A stretch of DNA of 64,000 nt from DAIRDK01 sp035403225 (lineage in GTDB: Bacteria; Bacteroidota; Bacteroidia; Bacteroidales; FEN-979). The translations under genes were made by a program, and so were the position numbers. Under the pieces are notes generated by a model that saw nothing but the letters and a program-made list of their open reading frames with translations, searched no databases and had not been told where the DNA came from. Shown in pieces: positions 1 to 9,007 of this stretch. Each line of letters begins with the position of its first letter. The first letter of the stretch is position 1. The DNA lies in contig DAONET010000001.1 of assembly GCA_035403225.1 (NCBI GenBank), forward strand, positions 124,001 to 188,000, in the 5' to 3' direction.

Positions 1-1
1 T

Positions 2-2038
2 GGCGGCCCTCATGCAGCCTTCTTTGCCACCCGTGATGAATTCAAACGTCAGATGCCGGGCAGGATCATAGGGATTTCCGTTGACGCTAACGGGAACCGT
101 GCCCTCCGCATGGCGCTCCAGACCCGTGAACAGCATATCAAACGTGAACGGGCCACCTCCAACATCTGTACCTCTCAGGTGCTGCTGGCCATCATGGCAG
201 GCATGTACGCCGTTTATCATGGCCCATGCGGACTGAAAAAGATCGCCCGTCACATCAACATCCTCGCCGGCGTGTTGGCGCAGGAAGTTCAGAAATACGG
301 TTACAAACAACTCAATCAATATTTCTTCGACACGGTGCAAATCGAAATCCCCGACAGCACCAACATCACTGCCATCAGGCAGTCGATGCTCGAAAACAAG
401 ATCAACCTGCGTTATATCGACGACACCCATATCGGCATCAGTGTTGATGAAGTAACCAGCGTAGCCGACATCAACCTGATCCTCTATCTGTTGGCAAAAG
501 CAGCAGGGAAACCGTTCACGGAATTTATCTGTGAGAAGGAAAAATGCGAAAAGGTCAGCACCTTCCCGGGCGAGTTGGGAAGAAAATCATCGTATTTGGA
601 ACACCCGGTATTCAACACCTATCACTCCGAAACGGAGATGATGAGGTACATGAAGAAACTCGAGATCAAGGATCTCTGTCTGAACAGATCGATGATCCCG
701 CTGGGTTCCTGCACCATGAAGCTCAATGCTGCCGCTGAACTGTTTTCTTTAAGCTGGCCCGAATTCGGGAACCTGCATCCGTTCATCCCGAAGGACCAGG
801 CCGGTGGCTACCAGTTCCTGATCAGCGCTTTGGAAAAGCAACTGGCCATTATCACCGGTTTCGATGCGGTAACTTTTATGCCTAACAGCGGTGCTGCAGG
901 CGAATACACCGGTTTGATGATCATCCGCGAATACCATATCAGCCGCGGAGAAGGACACCGGAAAGTCTGCCTCATCCCCTCTTCTGCTCACGGCACCAAC
1001 CCTGCTTCTGCAGCCATGGCCGGAATGAAGATCGTGATCGTGAACTGCGATTCCAAAGGAAATATCGATGTCAACGACCTCCGCGAGAAAGCCGTTCAGA
1101 ACAAAGACAACCTGGCTGCTCTCATGATCACCTATCCTTCCACCCACGGGGTATTTGAAGAAGAGATCCTGGAGATCATGCACATCATTCACGAAAACGG
1201 CGGACAAGTTTACATGGATGGCGCCAACATGAATGCCCAGGTTGGTTTAACCAGCCCGGGGACCATCGGAGCGGACCTCTGCCACCTGAATCTCCACAAG
1301 ACCTTTGCTATCCCTCACGGCGGTGGCGGTCCTGGCGTCGGTCCTATCTGTACCTCCAAACACCTGACCCCGTTCCTTCCGAAACATATCATGGTAGAGA
1401 CCGGCGGCGACAAAGGCATCACGGCTGTTTCATCCGCGCCTTACGGAAGCGCCCTGGTTCTTCCCATCTCGTATGCTTACATTCTGATGATGGGCGGCGA
1501 AGGACTTACCGAAGCCACCAAGATGGCCATCCTGAACGCTAACTACATCAAGTCGTGCCTGGAACCCTATTATCCCATTCTGTATACCGGCAAAAACGGC
1601 CGTTGTGCGCATGAGATGATCCTCGACTGCAATGGCATTGACAAAATCACGGGCATGGGCGCCATCGATATTGCCAAACGGTTGATGGACTATGGATTCC
1701 ATGCGCCGACCGTGGCCTTCCCTGTTCACGGTACGCTGATGGTCGAACCTACGGAAAGCGAACCCTTCTCCGAAATGAATCGTTTCGTGGATGCCATGAT
1801 CTCCATCAAGGCAGAAGTTGACGAAGTGGCTGAAGGCAAAGCTGACAAGAAGGACAATGTGATCATGAATGCCCCGCACACGGCATTAATGGTCGCCTCC
1901 GACGACTGGAAGTTCCCGTATTCGAGAATGAAAGCCGCCTTCCCCATGCCGTGGTCTGCAGATGACAAGTACTGGCCGACCGTGACCCGGATTGACGACG
2001 CTTACGGAGACCGGAACCTCGTTTGCAAGTGCCAGTAA
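2..2038 (+). CDS. gcvP: Glycine dehydrogenase (decarboxylating), P-protein, 3' part
   Basis: This is the P-protein of the glycine cleavage system, which decarboxylates glycine with PLP and passes the aminomethyl group to the lipoyl H-protein. The reading frame is open to the left edge, so the gene starts outside the window; about 678 residues are present out of the roughly 950 usual for a single-chain GcvP. The C-terminal half-motif PLGSCTMKLN is visible. The PLP lysine lies in NLHKTFAIPHGGGGPG, with its codon at 1298-1300, followed by the glycine-rich loop. The C-terminal end looks complete. The gene converges on a leftward amino-acid cluster across a shared terminator. glyA, the other main glycine/one-carbon gene here, lies 54 kb away. 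Identification is firm. Confidence 0.96.
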   Translation, partial: GGPHAAFFATRDEFKRQMPGRIIGISVDANGNRALRMALQTREQHIKRERATSNICTSQVLLAIMAGMYAVYHGPCGLKKIARHINILAGVLAQEVQKYGYKQLNQYFFDTVQIEIPDSTNITAIRQSMLENKINLRYIDDTHIGISVDEVTSVADINLILYLLAKAAGKPFTEFICEKEKCEKVSTFPGELGRKSSYLEHPVFNTYHSETEMMRYMKKLEIKDLCLNRSMIPLGSCTMKLNAAAELFSLSWPEFGNLHPFIPKDQAGGYQFLISALEKQLAIITGFDAVTFMPNSGAAGEYTGLMIIREYHISRGEGHRKVCLIPSSAHGTNPASAAMAGMKIVIVNCDSKGNIDVNDLREKAVQNKDNLAALMITYPSTHGVFEEEILEIMHIIHENGGQVYMDGANMNAQVGLTSPGTIGADLCHLNLHKTFAIPHGGGGPGVGPICTSKHLTPFLPKHIMVETGGDKGITAVSSAPYGSALVLPISYAYILMMGGEGLTEATKMAILNANYIKSCLEPYYPILYTGKNGRCAHEMILDCNGIDKITGMGAIDIAKRLMDYGFHAPTVAFPVHGTLMVEPTESEPFSEMNRFVDAMISIKAEVDEVAEGKADKKDNVIMNAPHTALMVASDDWKFPYSRMKAAFPMPWSADDKYWPTVTRIDDAYGDRNLVCKCQ

Positions 2039-2113
2039 CAAAAGCTGCGCGAGAGATAACTCGTCGCATACATTCCCGGTATACTGCTTTTTGACAAGGC
2101 CGGGAAATGATCC

Positions 2114-2155
2114 AAAAAAAAACGTCCCATGTAATCATTTACGTGGGACGTTTTT
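2114..2155. terminator. Bidirectional rho-independent terminator
   Basis: A 13-bp stem, with arms at 2122-2134 and 2139-2151, pairs with one G-T wobble around a 4-base loop (tcat). An A-run (2114-2122) lies on its left and a T-run (2151-2155) on its right. It can therefore end transcription of gcvP on the plus strand and of the PLP-enzyme gene on the minus strand. Confidence 0.85.
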
Positions 2156-2171
2156 GTAAGATCAGCAAATA

Positions 2172-3353
2172 CTACATGCACTCTTTGATCTTATTCCAGG
2201 TAGCTTCGATATCGTGATCGAGGCCGACGGAGAAACGTACGAGTCCTTCCGACATACCCATTTTCCGCTGGATATCTTCGGGGACTTCTGATGAGGTACT
2301 CTTTCCGGAGTTGCTGAAGAGCGTTTTGAAATATCCGAGGCTGACAGCCAGATAACCGACTCCTGCCCGTTCCATCTTTTCCATCCATGCGGCTGCTTTT
2401 TCCGCAGTCACCATGTCGATATCGACCATTCCTCCGAAACCGAAGTCAGGATTCATCATCTTCTTCATGAGTTCATGTTGCGGATGTTCCGGCAAGCCGG
2501 GATAAACCGTTCTCAATCCTGTTTCTTTAAACCTTTCGGCCAGGTACATTGCATTTTTACTGTGTTGTTGCATTCTGATATGCAGGGTATGCATATTCTT
2601 CAGGATGGAAGATGAACGGAGAGGATCCAGAACGGGTCCGAGGAGCATCGATGTGCCATCGTTCACGTCAATCAGCGCGTTGATGTACTCGAGTGATCCG
2701 CAGATAGCGCCGGCCACGCAGTCGTTTTTCCCATTGATGAACTTGGTCATGCTGTATACCGTGATATCAGCTCCAAGTTGCGACGGGGTGAAAATCATCG
2801 GGGTGAAGGTGTTGTCAACCATCAATTTGGCACCGTGATTCCTGGCAATCTTCGAGAGAGACGGAATATCGGAAATCTGAAGAAGCGGGTTCGTCATGGT
2901 TTCGGTATAGATCACCTTTGTATTCGGACGAATAGCTGCCTCAACTGCCTTAAGATCAGTGATATCGACAAAAGTAACCTCGATATTGAACTTTTTCAGG
3001 TAATTGCTGAAGAATGCAAAAGTTCCGCCGTAAATGGTCATACAGCTTACGATGTGGTCGCCGGCGTTGACGATTTGCAGAATGGCATTGGTAATGGCAG
3101 CCATTCCCGAACCTGTCACCCATGCTGCTTCTGTGCCTTCCATGGCAGCCAGTGCATCGGCCAGGTATTTGTTGCTGGGGTTCCAGTGACGGGAATATAA
3201 AAAACAACCCTCAGCCTCTCCGTGAAAGGTTTCAAGCATTGTCTTTGCCTGCATAAAAGTGAAGGTAGCTGAGTCCGTGACAGAGGGATTTACGTCACCA
3301 AACTCACCAAATTGTTGAAGATCGAAGATCTTTCCTGATGGATCGCGTTTCAT
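2172..3353 (-). CDS. Cys/Met-metabolism PLP enzyme, methionine gamma-lyase-like
   Basis: This is a trans-sulfuration family, fold type I PLP enzyme of 393 residues when started at 3353 (MKRDPSGK). An upstream in-frame start at 3425 would add an uncharacteristic 24-residue hydrophobic leader. Visible family marks are TGSGMAAI near residues 80-87, the YGGT segment near 108, the cofactor aspartate in MVDNTF near 180 and the Schiff-base lysine near 204 in YSMTKFINGKND. Sequence alone does not separate methionine gamma-lyase, cystathionine gamma-lyase and homoserine sulfhydrylase activity. It is last in a leftward series after thrH (116-bp gap), which fits sulfur amino acid or homoserine-ester metabolism. 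The SMTK context of the lysine differs from the more usual SATK. Confidence 0.85.
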   Translation of the reverse strand: MKRDPSGKIFDLQQFGEFGDVNPSVTDSATFTFMQAKTMLETFHGEAEGCFLYSRHWNPSNKYLADALAAMEGTEAAWVTGSGMAAITNAILQIVNAGDHIVSCMTIYGGTFAFFSNYLKKFNIEVTFVDITDLKAVEAAIRPNTKVIYTETMTNPLLQISDIPSLSKIARNHGAKLMVDNTFTPMIFTPSQLGADITVYSMTKFINGKNDCVAGAICGSLEYINALIDVNDGTSMLLGPVLDPLRSSSILKNMHTLHIRMQQHSKNAMYLAERFKETGLRTVYPGLPEHPQHELMKKMMNPDFGFGGMVDIDMVTAEKAAAWMEKMERAGVGYLAVSLGYFKTLFSNSGKSTSSEVPEDIQRKMGMSEGLVRFSVGLDHDIEATWNKIKECM

Positions 3354-3469
3354 TGCTAAGATTTTAATGTTTTGTCTTGCAAAGATACTAATAAGCAGGG
3401 AAATATTTCCGGGCATACGATTCATGCCCAGGCAATGAGGGTGGCTGGTAAAGATCCCTGTTTAAGTTA

Positions 3470-4072
3470 TCAGGGCAGATAATTCTGCAAAATTGTTTCC
3501 AGATCCCGGTATTCCTCCGCCACCGGGAACCGGGGGTAGTCGGCTACGACATTCGATGGCGGACGGAAGAGGATGCCTGCATCGGCTTGTTTCAGCATCG
3601 AAATATCATTGTAGGAGTCTCCCATCGCGATGACCTGGTAATTCAGGCTTTGAAGGGCCTCCACGGTTTTTCGTTTCGGATCAGCCTGCCGAAGCCTGTA
3701 ATCGATGATTCTTCCGGTATCGTCCGTCACCAAGGTATGACAAAAAAGTGTCGGACGGCCCAACTGCTTCATCATCGGATCGGCAAACTGGATGAACGTA
3801 TCGGAGACGATAATGAGCTGAGTGCGTTCCTTCACCCACTGTATGAAGTCCAAAGCTCCCGGCAACGGCCGGATCCGGGCAATGACCTCCTGAATATCCC
3901 GCAGTTTCAGTCCATGTTCGTCCAATATCTTCATGCGGTAATGCATCAGTTTGTCGTAGTCAGGCTCATCGCGGGTAGTGCGGCGGAGTTCGGGGATGCC
4001 TGTTTTTTCAGCGACGTTGATCCATACTTCCGGAACAAAAACGCCTTCAAGGTCGGAACAAAGAATGTACAT
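3470..4072 (-). CDS. thrH: Phosphoserine phosphatase / homoserine phosphotransferase
   Basis: This 200-residue HAD-superfamily protein closely resembles the ThrH type. The nucleophile motif is SDLEGVFVPE, with the aspartate at residue 7. The downstream EKTGI and LDEHGLKLRDIQEVIA segments match ThrH, followed by VSDTF (motif II), the K in DPKRKTVE and GDSYND (motif III). In Pseudomonas, ThrH dephosphorylates phosphoserine and can pass the phosphate to homoserine, giving O-phosphohomoserine, the substrate of threonine synthase. Here it lies 77 bp downstream of thrC on the same strand, which supports that role; no thrB-type homoserine kinase is seen in the window. The family call is firm and the in vivo substrate is inferred. 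Confidence 0.9.
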   Translation of the reverse strand: MYILCSDLEGVFVPEVWINVAEKTGIPELRRTTRDEPDYDKLMHYRMKILDEHGLKLRDIQEVIARIRPLPGALDFIQWVKERTQLIIVSDTFIQFADPMMKQLGRPTLFCHTLVTDDTGRIIDYRLRQADPKRKTVEALQSLNYQVIAMGDSYNDISMLKQADAGILFRPPSNVVADYPRFPVAEEYRDLETILQNYLP

Positions 4073-4149
4073 AACGGATTTTTGGGTAAGAAAATTTATA
4101 TTTTATTGTTATTCTGATATTTACAAAACAAAACGATGTTCCCGGATCA

Positions 4150-5532
4150 TCATGTCTTTGGAAAACCGGTATGAAGGTAGGTCCTGAACGAGCTGTAATC
4201 GTTGCCGATCCTAACCACGTGTTCCGGGAGTGTGTCAATACCTTGCAGGCTGGCAGGGAGTTCGGGATCGATACCGGTGATCTTGCGGATCTCCTCCGGG
4301 AACTTGGCCGGGTGGGCTGTCTCGAGGGAGATACAGAGTTGTCCGGGCGTGTCATCCTCCGGGAACTGATTCAGGTAGTTCTTCAGTCCGGCCCAGCCGA
4401 CGGCGCCATGAGGTTCCAGCAGGATCTGGTGATCCTTCCAGGCATCAGCTATGGTACGACGTGTTTCATCATCATCGACAGATATCGCAAAAAGGTCTTC
4501 CCGCATCTGTTCCATATCGGCATCGCGGACCATGACACCGGTTTCGTCCATCACCCCGCCATACAAAGCCACAAGGCGGGCCAGGTTACTGGGGTGTCCT
4601 ACGTTCATGGCGCTGGAGATGCAGTTCCGGGAGGGCACCACCTTTTGGTATATACCGGAGTAGAGATACCTGGGAAACTCGTCATTTCCGTTCGTCGCGA
4701 TGACGAACTTCTTCACGGGCAGTCCCATCTTCATGGCCATAACGCCACCCATCATATCTCCGAAATTGCCGGAGGGAATGGAATAAATAGCTTTTTCGCC
4801 ATCAGAAGCCAACTGAGCATACGCATAGAAATAATAGACGATCTGGGGAAGCAATCGACCGATGTTGATCGAATTGGCCGAGGACAGGGGCAGATGGTCC
4901 AGACCGGGGTCGGCGAAAGCCTTTTTCACCAGTGATTGGCATTCATCGAATTTCGCATCCAAAGCCAGGGACCTGATGTTGTTTCCGAGGGTGGTCATCT
5001 GTTTTCGCTGACGTGCCGTGACCTCATTTTCCGGGAACAGGACGACGACGTCGATATTATCGAGTCCAAAGAAGGCATTAGACACAGCACTTCCCGTATC
5101 TCCCGAGGTAGCCGTAAGGATGAGCAGGCGGTTATGTTCCTGTTTGAGGGAATACTGCATCAGCCGGCCCATCATCCGGGCGGCGAAATCCTTGAATGAA
5201 GCCGTCGGCCCGCGATCGAGTCTCATGATATATTTCCGGCCCATCACCTTTTCCAGGGGCACCTCAAAATCGTAACAATCCCGGGTGATCTCCAGCAGAT
5301 CCTGTTCGGGCATCTCTCCTTCCAAGAACCGCCGGGTGACATCCCAGGCGATCTTGTAATAAGGTTTTCCGGCGTACGCCAGGATCTCATTTGATGGGAT
5401 GACGGGTATATGTTCCGGCATATAGAGACCCAGGTCAGGCGCCTGTCCTTTGAGCAACGCCTGACGGAAAACAACCTTCTCGGCATGAAGGTTGGTGGAA
5501 TAATAAAGCAAGGGTTTGATCATCTCTTTCAT
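4150..5532 (-). CDS. thrC: Threonine synthase
   Basis: Threonine synthase converts O-phosphohomoserine to threonine and phosphate with PLP (fold type II). The protein has 460 residues, in the range of the longer bacterial ThrC class. The PLP lysine is near residue 114 in LDRGPTASFKDF, the phosphate-binding loop is in TATSGDTGSAV, and SIPSGNFGD follows. The start codon overlaps the stop of the upstream CGS-like gene by four bases, suggesting translational coupling. With ThrH downstream, the two genes form a short route from homoserine to threonine. Confidence 0.96.
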   Translation of the reverse strand: MKEMIKPLLYYSTNLHAEKVVFRQALLKGQAPDLGLYMPEHIPVIPSNEILAYAGKPYYKIAWDVTRRFLEGEMPEQDLLEITRDCYDFEVPLEKVMGRKYIMRLDRGPTASFKDFAARMMGRLMQYSLKQEHNRLLILTATSGDTGSAVSNAFFGLDNIDVVVLFPENEVTARQRKQMTTLGNNIRSLALDAKFDECQSLVKKAFADPGLDHLPLSSANSINIGRLLPQIVYYFYAYAQLASDGEKAIYSIPSGNFGDMMGGVMAMKMGLPVKKFVIATNGNDEFPRYLYSGIYQKVVPSRNCISSAMNVGHPSNLARLVALYGGVMDETGVMVRDADMEQMREDLFAISVDDDETRRTIADAWKDHQILLEPHGAVGWAGLKNYLNQFPEDDTPGQLCISLETAHPAKFPEEIRKITGIDPELPASLQGIDTLPEHVVRIGNDYSSFRTYLHTGFPKT

Positions 5533-6998
5533 GGTTTTCTGAGTGTAGCAGATGAAGCTCCTCCGGCGGAGTATTCGGGTGAGGTGACGAACACTTTTTT
5601 GCCATCAAGAACCGCCAGCGCCTGGTCCAGGTCTTTGATGATATCATGAGGATGTTCGGCGCCGACGCAGAGGCGTATCAGGTTAGCAGGGATACCGGCC
5701 AGTTTCCGACCCTTTTCTCCCTGTTGAGAGTGCGTAGAGATAGCAGGGATGGTGGCCACGGATTTAATCCTTCCGAGGTCGGTAGCTCGCCAGATGCGGG
5801 TAAAGGCATCGAAGACGCGCCGGGTATTTGACTCATCGCCGTTGATGGTGAACGACATCAGGTGGCCATACCGGTTCACGGGCTGTTTGTACACTTCGTC
5901 GTATTCAGCATCAGCCAGGAAGAGGTATTTGGAAGCCAGGGGGTGTAATGGGTGATCTTTCAGTCCGAGATAATGGACCTGCTGCACGTGCGGGTGTTCG
6001 GTGAGGAACTGCGCCACCTGCATGGTGTTCCGGCTCATGACATCCATGCGCATCCTGAGGGTGCGGATGTCGTTCAGGGCCAATACCGCATTCATGGGAA
6101 AGATATTGGGGCCGTTATCGCGGTTAGGAAGCAATTTTAACCAGGTTGCGAAATCAGCTTTCATCTCCGGGCATCCGGTGCGGGAAGTGATATTTTTCCG
6201 GGAGATCACCGCCCCGGCGATACCAAAGCCTCCTGCCATCAATGATTTAGTAACTGACTGTACAACGATATCTGCTCCGTGTCCCAGGGGTCTCAACAAG
6301 GCCGGTGTTGCCACGGTGGAGTCGACGATCAGCGGGAGTTCGTATTTATGAGCTATGGCGGCCACTCCGGCAATATCGAAGAACGCCTGTGACGGGTTGC
6401 TGGGCAGTTCGCCGTATAAAAAACGGGTGTTTTCGTCAATGAGTGACTCCCATTCCGACAGGTCTTCGAGATGGATCACTTTCCGCCATTCGATATTCCG
6501 GTCGGTATGTTTGCGAACATCAAACTGCTGATAGGTACCTCCATAGATCTGGGTTGAGGCCACAAAGTTCAGCGGAGCTGAAGGCCGGGCAGGATCAACG
6601 ATCAGAAACGGGTCAATGGCGCTTTGAATGGCTGACATGCCGGATGAGGTAGCAATACAGGATGTCTCGAGACCGGTTCCGTAGCCTTCCAGAAGAGCCA
6701 GTACCCCTTCGAGATAGTACATGGAGGGATTGGCGATGCGGGAATAGCACCAGGTGGGTATCTCGTATCCCAGGGCAGCTTCCATCTCATCGGCATCACG
6801 GTAGGCCTGCGAGGTGGACATGTACACCGGTTCGATGATGGAACCCTGGTTGAAATCCAGTGCTTCCTGCATGGAATAGATTCCGTGTACGGCGATCGTA
6901 TCAAAACGGCATTGCATCATTTCGCGACGGTAACGCTGCTGCCAGTGCATTGCACGACGTGCGGCTTCGATGTACTGATTTTTCCCCGTAGTCCCCAT
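5529..6998 (-). CDS. Cystathionine gamma-synthase-like PLP enzyme
   Basis: This is a trans-sulfuration family enzyme of 489 residues. It is about 100 longer than typical family members, because of an N-terminal extension of some 30 residues before RFDTIAVHG and several internal insertions. It shows ATSSGMSAI near 116-124, IYGGTY near 151, LPLIVDSTVATP near 221-232 and the PLP lysine near 251 in QSVTKSLMAGGFG. The C-terminal arginine in NLIRLCVGAEH is the family's substrate-carboxylate contact. It is the first gene of the leftward cluster and overlaps thrC by four bases. It probably makes cystathionine or homocysteine from an activated homoserine, possibly O-phosphohomoserine given its partners. 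The exact reaction is inferred. Confidence 0.8.
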   Translation of the reverse strand: MGTTGKNQYIEAARRAMHWQQRYRREMMQCRFDTIAVHGIYSMQEALDFNQGSIIEPVYMSTSQAYRDADEMEAALGYEIPTWCYSRIANPSMYYLEGVLALLEGYGTGLETSCIATSSGMSAIQSAIDPFLIVDPARPSAPLNFVASTQIYGGTYQQFDVRKHTDRNIEWRKVIHLEDLSEWESLIDENTRFLYGELPSNPSQAFFDIAGVAAIAHKYELPLIVDSTVATPALLRPLGHGADIVVQSVTKSLMAGGFGIAGAVISRKNITSRTGCPEMKADFATWLKLLPNRDNGPNIFPMNAVLALNDIRTLRMRMDVMSRNTMQVAQFLTEHPHVQQVHYLGLKDHPLHPLASKYLFLADAEYDEVYKQPVNRYGHLMSFTINGDESNTRRVFDAFTRIWRATDLGRIKSVATIPAISTHSQQGEKGRKLAGIPANLIRLCVGAEHPHDIIKDLDQALAVLDGKKVFVTSPEYSAGGASSATLRKP

Positions 6999-7166
6999 AT
7001 TTTGAATGATTTAGTTCTTGCCGGATAAAAATAATGATATTTATCTCCTTAATCAATTTCCAACACCATTCTTTTTCTAAAGAAAAAAAAACGAATGCTT
7101 CTTCAGGTAGAATTTCGGATACCGCCTACCGTACCAGACAAAGTGCCTGATTTATCTTTTGCTTCT

Positions 7167-7174
7167 TATCTTTG
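7167..7174 (+). promoter_or_regulatory. Predicted -7 promoter element (TATCTTTG)
   Basis: TATCTTTG fits the Bacteroidota -7 consensus TAnnTTTG and lies 27 bases before the TTG start of the TPR/HTH gene. No good -33 TTTG was found about 20 bases upstream, so the call rests on one element and its position. Confidence 0.4.
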
Positions 7175-7201
7175 CAGAATGTACTTTAACGGATCCGAAA
7201 A

Positions 7202-8827
7202 TTGAAAAAAGTTACCGGCATCTTCTTTTTAGCATTATTTCTGATTACAGGAACAGTTTGTCCCCTGAAAGGTCAGATGGTGGACAGTCTCATTCTGAAC
7301 CTGGCCGAAGCAAAAGAGGACACCTCCAGGGTAAATATTTTACTCAGGCTTTCAAGCATTTACCTAAATAATGACCCCAGAAAAGCGGAATCGTATATTT
7401 CCAAAGCCCTGGGATTGGCGACCCAAAACAACTATTATGAAGGGATTGCCAATGCAAATTATTACATGGCCCTATTATTCAAAGATTCAGATGTCGGTCT
7501 TTGTGAGGAGCTTCTTGAGAAAGCGCTGGAAAATGCCGAAAAGACATCGGATCCTAAAATCCTGGCAAAGATTTATAACCTGAAGGGAATTACCAGTCTT
7601 ACCAACAAAATGACGGATCAGGCATTTGTGATGATGAGAAAGGCCCTGTCGCTGGAAATCTCTGCCCATGTATCATCAGATTCGCTATTGCCGGTCTTCA
7701 TTCAAAACATAGGGCGGATGTACCTGGGGAACGGGAATGTCGTGATGGCTAAAAAATATTTTCTGGACGCCATCCGTACTTCCATTGAGACAAAAAGTAA
7801 ACGGCAACTGGCCTTTCCGTACATGAACCTGGGAACGTTGTATATCAGCGACAATCAGCCTGACACCGGGTTATATTATTATATGTTGAGTCTGAAAACC
7901 GCTAAAGAGAGCAACTATAACAGGATTTTACCGGAACTATATAACAGCCTGAGTGAATTTTATCTGACAAAAGCAGACACCATTCAAACCATTGATTACG
8001 CCAAACTGGCGGTTGAATCGGCTACATTCAATCTGAATTACGATGAAAAGACATTGGCATTGTATCGTCTTTTCTCCATTTATAATAAGCAGCATCAACC
8101 GGAACTCGCCATTCAGTACCTGATGCAGTATGTTAATTTGAAGGACACCATATCACAGAACAAACAGCGACACAATACCGATATGGCAGAGCTCAAATTA
8201 AAGTTTCAGAACAGTCAGATAATCAACGATCTGAAACTGAGAAAACAAAAAGTGACCATATACATTACTGCCTTTTTCTCGTTGCTCCTATTGATTGCCG
8301 GGGGATCCGTCATCTATATACATAAACTGAAAAACAAGCACCGGCAGATGATCATTAATTCATTGACAGAGAGGAACAAAGGGCTTGAGAAAGAGATCAC
8401 TTACAAGTCGCAGGAGTTAACGAACAACATGTTGTTGCTTGCCCAGCGGAATGAGTTGCTGAGGGATGTCATTCAACGGGTACGGGACTTTCAGCACAGC
8501 ACTCCGGGAGAATTTAACGAAAAACTAAACAATCTTATCAACGAGTTGAAGTTTTCCCTACGAAACGACATCTGGGAGCTTTTTGAGAAAGAATTTTTGG
8601 GTGTTCACCCTGTTTTTTTTGAAAATCTATCTAAAAACCATCCTGAGCTTACTCCCAAAGAAAAAAGACTATGTGCTTTATTAAGGCTGAACCTGAATTC
8701 GAAAGAGATTTCCGAGATAACGCACCTGAATAATGAGAGTGTGATGAAAGCCAGGACCCGTTTACGCAGACATTTTGGCCTCACCAACACAGACATCAGC
8801 CTGACAACCTATCTTTCCAGGTTCTAA
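7202..8827 (+). CDS. TPR-repeat membrane protein with C-terminal LuxR-like HTH
   Basis: This is a probable membrane-bound sensory regulator of 541 residues. It has a signal peptide (about 1-25, ending before QMVDS), then TPR-like helical repeats to about residue 340. One membrane segment follows at about 351-373 (YITAFFSLLLLIAG), then a charged coiled-coil region. A C-terminal LuxR-type helix-turn-helix spans about 483-535, beginning LTPKEKRLCALL. This periplasmic TPR / membrane / cytoplasmic HTH layout is common in Bacteroidota, where few members have known targets. The start is TTG; the nearest upstream ATG at 7179 is out of frame. It sits 180 bp upstream of the giant secreted protein gene on the same strand, which makes that gene a candidate target. 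This link is inference. Confidence 0.8.
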   Translation: MKKVTGIFFLALFLITGTVCPLKGQMVDSLILNLAEAKEDTSRVNILLRLSSIYLNNDPRKAESYISKALGLATQNNYYEGIANANYYMALLFKDSDVGLCEELLEKALENAEKTSDPKILAKIYNLKGITSLTNKMTDQAFVMMRKALSLEISAHVSSDSLLPVFIQNIGRMYLGNGNVVMAKKYFLDAIRTSIETKSKRQLAFPYMNLGTLYISDNQPDTGLYYYMLSLKTAKESNYNRILPELYNSLSEFYLTKADTIQTIDYAKLAVESATFNLNYDEKTLALYRLFSIYNKQHQPELAIQYLMQYVNLKDTISQNKQRHNTDMAELKLKFQNSQIINDLKLRKQKVTIYITAFFSLLLLIAGGSVIYIHKLKNKHRQMIINSLTERNKGLEKEITYKSQELTNNMLLLAQRNELLRDVIQRVRDFQHSTPGEFNEKLNNLINELKFSLRNDIWELFEKEFLGVHPVFFENLSKNHPELTPKEKRLCALLRLNLNSKEISEITHLNNESVMKARTRLRRHFGLTNTDISLTTYLSRF

Positions 8828-8954
8828 AAAATTCAATTTTATTTATTTGTATTTCTGATCATTACGCGGATTGTCCCGTTAATGTCCCGGTGCATTTTCA
8901 CAGGGATACTGGCTGTGTACCGGAGAAAAATAACCACTCATCTATTTGCAGAGA

Positions 8955-8962
8955 TATTTTTG
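8955..8962 (+). promoter_or_regulatory. Predicted -7 promoter element (TATTTTTG)
   Basis: TATTTTTG fits TAnnTTTG and lies 46 bases before the start of the giant secreted protein gene. Upstream, at 8887-8923, is an interrupted inverted repeat (CCGGT/ACCGG enclosing CACAG/CTGTG) that could be an operator or a weak terminator. No good -33 element is seen. Confidence 0.4.
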
Positions 8963-9007
8963 TGCATCTGGAATGCTCCAAAGCAAAACTAACCAAAAAA
9001 CAACCTT

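Noticed and set aside
6999..7166. Leader of the CGS-like/thrC/thrH cluster considered as a SAM or threonine riboswitch or attenuator
   Set aside because: No conserved riboswitch core or threonine/isoleucine-rich leader peptide was recognised; only weak AT-rich promoter-like words are present.
8887..8923. Interrupted inverted repeat upstream of the giant secreted gene as a terminator
   Set aside because: The arms are short (5 bp each) and separated by an asymmetric bulge, and no T-run follows directly; kept only as a possible regulatory site.
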